Of a stretch of 9,015 nt of DNA, positions 6,385-9,015 are shown in pieces. The notes beneath the pieces were generated by a model. That model was given only the letters and a program-made list of their open reading frames with translations, did no database searches and was not told the origin of the DNA. The DNA comes from Firmicutes bacterium UBA4049. GTDB lineage: Bacteria > Bacillota > Desulfotomaculia > Desulfotomaculales > Nap2-2B. The position numbers and the translations under genes are program-made. Every line of letters starts with the position of its first letter. The stretch's first letter is position 1. The stretch is taken from NCBI GenBank assembly GCA_002382755.1, contig DFZT01000016.1, forward strand, positions 37,229 through 46,243, given 5' to 3'.

Positions 6385-8325
6385 ATGGCTCGTATAAATT
6401 CGTCCGCTGAATTGGAACAAGTAAGAGCGGCCATATTGTCGGCAAGGGATCCAAATAAACCCTGCATTTCAATATGCGCCGGCGCCGGTTGTGTCGCTTC
6501 CGGCGCAAGTGAAGTAATAGCGGCCTTTAAAGAAGAGCTTGTCAAGCAGAATATGGACGCCGATATAGACACCAAGGGAACCGGCTGTCCCGGGTTTTGT
6601 GAAAGAGGCCCTATTTTAGTCATCTATCCTGACGAGATATGTTATGTCCAGGTTCAGCCTGAAGACGTTCCCGAAATTGTCAGTTCCTTAATCGAAAAGA
6701 GGGTTGTCGAACGCCTGCTCTTTACCGATGCGGTAACAAATGAAAAGGCGGTTCATGAGTATGATATCCCCTTTTATAAAAATCAGGAGAGAATCATACT
6801 CGGCAACAACATTAAAATTGATTTCAAGAGCATCGAAGACTACCTGGCCATTGGCGGTTACTCCGCCCTGTCCAAGTCGCTATTCCAGATGAGCGAAAAG
6901 GACGTCTTGGAAGAAGTCAAAAAATCGAAGCTGAGAGGAAGGGGAGGCGCTGGATTCCCGACCGGGAGCAAGTGGGAAGGATCCAGTAAAGCCCCCAGCG
7001 ATATCAGGTATGTGATAGTCAACGCCGACGAAGGCGATCCCGGGGCATTTATGGATCGAGCAGTTCTCGAGGGAAACCCTCATTCAGTGCTTGAGGGGCT
7101 TGCTATCGGGGCCTATGCTGTCGGCGCTTGTGAAGGCTACATTTACGTCCGGCAAGAGTACCCCCTGGCGGTAGAAAATGTGAATCATGCCATCAAGCAG
7201 GCTGAGGAGTATGGTCTATTAGGGGATAATATTTTTGGCACTGGCTTTAATTTCAAGGTTAAAGTCCATATGGGGGCCGGCGCTTTTGTCTGCGGCGAGT
7301 CCACAGCCTTGATGACAGCCCTGGAAGGGCGGCCCGGAGAACCCAGACCGAAGTATGTTCGTTCCAACATCAAGGGGCTTTGGCAAAGACCCAGCGTGTT
7401 GAACAATGTGGAAACCTGGGCCAACGTGCCGCTGATTATCAACAAGGGCGCTGACTGGTTTACTCAATATGGAACAGAAACAAGCAAGGGCACGAAGATT
7501 TTCTCCCTGGTCGGCAAAATCAATAATACCGGCCTTGTGGAAGTGCCTATGGGTGTTACCTTAAGAGATATTGTTTTCAAGATCGGCGGAGGAATCCCCG
7601 GAGGCAAGAAGTTTAAAGCGATTCAGACCGGAGGGCCGTCCGGCGGATGTATCCCTGAGAGTATGCTGGATCTGGAAGTTGGTTTTGACGAACTTACCAA
7701 AGTCGGTTCGATGATGGGTTCCGGCGGAATGATCGTCATGGACGACGAGACCTGCATGGTCGATGTCGCCAGGTACTTCCTGGATTTCCTTACCGACGAA
7801 TCGTGCGGCAAATGTGTGCCCTGCCGTGAAGGAATCAGGCAGATGCTCAAGACTCTCACCAACATCACCAAAGGAAAGGGTAAAGAAGGCGACATAGAGC
7901 TTCTGGAGGAATTGGCCGAGACAGCCGTTGAAGCCGCCCTTTGCGCTTTAGGAAAAAGCGCCCCGAACCCGTTCTTAAGCACGCTGAAATATTTCAGGGA
8001 TGAGTATGAGGCGCACGTTTATGAAAAGCGGTGCCCTGCCATGACCTGCAAAGAGTTAATTGCTTTCCATATCGACCCGACCCTTTGCCAGGCCTGTATG
8101 GTTTGCGGCAGGAAGTGCCCGACAGGCGCCATTATTGGCGGCAAAAACATGATTCATGTAGTTGATCAGGAGAAATGTACAAAATGCGGAACCTGCTTTG
8201 AGGTTTGCCCCCCCCGTTTTCGTGCTGTGAAGAAAATTTCCGGCGAGCCCGTTCCGCCTCCGATCCCCGAAGAGCAAAGAGTTATTGTCCGAGGCAAAGG
8301 AAAGGGGGCGGAGGAAAATGAGTGA
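6385..8325 (+). CDS. bamH: NuoF/HndC-like NAD(H)-binding flavin/Fe-S subunit, BamH
   Basis: 646 residues with the HndC/HymB layout, longer than plain NuoF. (1) Thioredoxin-like [2Fe-2S] domain with C31, C36, C68 and C72. (2) FMN/NAD-binding core with the glycine-rich GRGGAGFPTG (185-194), NADEGDPGAFMDR (213-225) and GAGAFVCGESTAL (297-309). (3) SLBB-type segment about residues 370-450. (4) N3-type [4Fe-4S] site ESCGKCVPCREG (C474/C477/C480) with C520. (5) A C-terminal two-[4Fe-4S] ferredoxin with C568/C571/C574/C578 and C598/C601/C604/C608. It should oxidise or reduce NAD(H) with FMN and pass electrons to the Hdr-like module. The start overlaps the site AGGGTGA (6374-6380), which itself overlaps the bamG stop, and the 3' end overlaps bamI by 8 nt. 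A run of eight C (8208-8215) encodes CPPR and is in frame on both sides. Confidence 0.9.
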   Translation: MARINSSAELEQVRAAILSARDPNKPCISICAGAGCVASGASEVIAAFKEELVKQNMDADIDTKGTGCPGFCERGPILVIYPDEICYVQVQPEDVPEIVSSLIEKRVVERLLFTDAVTNEKAVHEYDIPFYKNQERIILGNNIKIDFKSIEDYLAIGGYSALSKSLFQMSEKDVLEEVKKSKLRGRGGAGFPTGSKWEGSSKAPSDIRYVIVNADEGDPGAFMDRAVLEGNPHSVLEGLAIGAYAVGACEGYIYVRQEYPLAVENVNHAIKQAEEYGLLGDNIFGTGFNFKVKVHMGAGAFVCGESTALMTALEGRPGEPRPKYVRSNIKGLWQRPSVLNNVETWANVPLIINKGADWFTQYGTETSKGTKIFSLVGKINNTGLVEVPMGVTLRDIVFKIGGGIPGGKKFKAIQTGGPSGGCIPESMLDLEVGFDELTKVGSMMGSGGMIVMDDETCMVDVARYFLDFLTDESCGKCVPCREGIRQMLKTLTNITKGKGKEGDIELLEELAETAVEAALCALGKSAPNPFLSTLKYFRDEYEAHVYEKRCPAMTCKELIAFHIDPTLCQACMVCGRKCPTGAIIGGKNMIHVVDQEKCTKCGTCFEVCPPRFRAVKKISGEPVPPPIPEEQRVIVRGKGKGAEENE

Positions 8326-9004
8326 TATAGTCTTACAGATTGACGGAAAACAAGTAACGGCAAAAAAAGATATGACCGTCCTGGAGGCGGCAAAAAGCGC
8401 CGGGATACATATTCCCACCCTGTGCTACGACGAGAGGATGGAACCCTATGGCGCCTGCCGGCTTTGTGTAGTAGAAATAGAGCAGCGCGGCTGGTGGAGG
8501 CTGGTTGTTTCCTGCGTTTACCCGGTAGAGAATAATCTGGTCGTTAAAACCAGGTCCGAGAAGATAGACAGGATTCGCAAAACCATTATCGAACTGCTGC
8601 TGGCACATGCTCCTGACGCGTTTGAACTGGTGGATCTAGCCAAAGAGTACGGGGCGGGCAGGAACCGTTTCGAAAAAGAACCGTCATTCTGCATTCACTG
8701 CGGCCTTTGCGTCAGATACTGCGCCGAGATTAAACAGAAGTTCGCCGTCGGCTTTATCAACAGAGGAACAAAACGGGAGATAAGCTTTATTCCGGAGATA
8801 GCTTCCAAGGAATGCTGGGACTGCAAGGAATGCTTCCCGCTTTGCCCGACAGAAGCTCTTCAGGCGGCTTTCGTTTTAGCCAGGGCGATGTCTTTCCCCG
8901 CGCTTGATTATGACGCTAATGTGAAGGGGAAGCAGGGGCAAATTTTAATAAGACTAGCGGATAAAAAACAGATTTGCTCTTTCCGCCGGCAAATTCATAG
9001 TTGA
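8318..9004 (+). CDS. bamI: NuoG/HndD N-terminal-like Fe-S subunit without catalytic domain, BamI
   Basis: 228 residues. An N-terminal plant-ferredoxin-type [2Fe-2S] domain (C36, C47, C50, C66; motif YGACRLC) is followed by two [4Fe-4S] sites: CxxCxxCxxxC at C125/C128/C131/C135 and C166/C169/C172/C176. NuoG and HndD normally carry a His-ligated cluster motif (HxxxC-type) between these; the corresponding segment here (HAPDAFEL) lacks the cysteines, so that cluster is probably absent. There is no molybdopterin or H-cluster domain: the protein ends about 50 residues after the last cluster. It is therefore an electron wire between BamH and BamE/F. The chosen ATG lies within the end of bamH and has AAGGGGG (8302-8308) and GGAGG (8310-8314) ahead of it. 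The last 45 residues have no recognisable motif. Family assignment is sure; the symbol follows from order. Confidence 0.85.
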   Translation: MSDIVLQIDGKQVTAKKDMTVLEAAKSAGIHIPTLCYDERMEPYGACRLCVVEIEQRGWWRLVVSCVYPVENNLVVKTRSEKIDRIRKTIIELLLAHAPDAFELVDLAKEYGAGRNRFEKEPSFCIHCGLCVRYCAEIKQKFAVGFINRGTKREISFIPEIASKECWDCKECFPLCPTEALQAAFVLARAMSFPALDYDANVKGKQGQILIRLADKKQICSFRRQIHS

Positions 9005-9015
9005 TGATACCAGCG

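Noticed and set aside
8208..8215. Run of eight C as a sequencing frameshift or programmed slippage site in bamH
   Set aside because: The frame before (ferredoxin motif) and after (a typical NuoF-like GEPVPPPIPEEQ tail) is the same, so no shift is needed.
9004..9015. ATG overlapping the bamI stop as the start of another gene
   Set aside because: Only four codons remain in the window and there is no clear ribosome binding site; cannot be judged.
1..9015. A hydrogenase or formate-dehydrogenase operon, suggested by MvhD/HndC/HndD-like genes
   Set aside because: No NiFe large subunit, H-cluster domain or molybdopterin subunit is present in BamI or elsewhere in the window. The AOR tail and HdrD-like fusion fit the Bam complex better.

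Overview
The window is a compact, all plus-strand operon of redox genes. Gene content, order and protein architecture match the bamB-I cluster of strict anaerobes that reduce aromatic rings with the ATP-independent, tungsten-dependent class II benzoyl-CoA reductase. In order: the 3' end of an aldehyde:ferredoxin oxidoreductase-like catalytic subunit (bamB, ends 161), an Fe-S subunit (bamC, 136-675), an HdrC-HdrB fusion (bamD, 705-1856), a very long HdrA-like flavoprotein (bamE, 1910-5059), an MvhD-like subunit (bamF, 5107-5871), and three NADH-dehydrogenase/bifurcating-hydrogenase-like subunits (bamG 5923-6375, bamH 6385-8325, bamI 8318-9004). No gene is seen on the minus strand. All intergenic gaps are under 60 bases, and two junctions overlap (bamB/bamC by 26 nt, bamH/bamI by 8 nt).

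The most striking signal is two in-frame TGA codons, at 2126-2128 in bamE and 5158-5160 in bamF. Each sits exactly where the HdrA and MvhD families carry a redox Cys or selenocysteine, and family-typical sequence continues in the same frame on the far side. A hairpin follows each TGA at the distance expected for a bacterial SECIS. The bamE hairpin has an apical loop, GAGGUC, that closely resembles that of E. coli fdhF. A plain stop-to-stop gene call would break both genes; I annotate each as one full-length selenoprotein gene of 1049 and 254 residues.

Proposed working of the complex (inference from families): BamBC carries the tungsten active site that reduces benzoyl-CoA to the cyclic dienoyl-CoA. 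BamDE and BamF form a heterodisulfide-reductase/MvhD-like electron-bifurcation module. BamGHI resembles the NuoEFG/HndACD unit that exchanges electrons with NAD(H). Together they would push electrons to the very low potential needed for ring reduction.

The organism is most likely a strictly anaerobic, selenocysteine-using aromatic degrader. Strong Gram-positive-type Shine-Dalgarno sites (one is a 10-base AAGGAGGTGA), GTG starts, intermediate GC and frequent AGG/AGA/ATA codons suggest a Firmicute of the Pelotomaculum/Desulfotomaculum kind. A deltaproteobacterial origin cannot be excluded from the window alone. No promoter, terminator, RNA gene, mobile element or CRISPR array was found.
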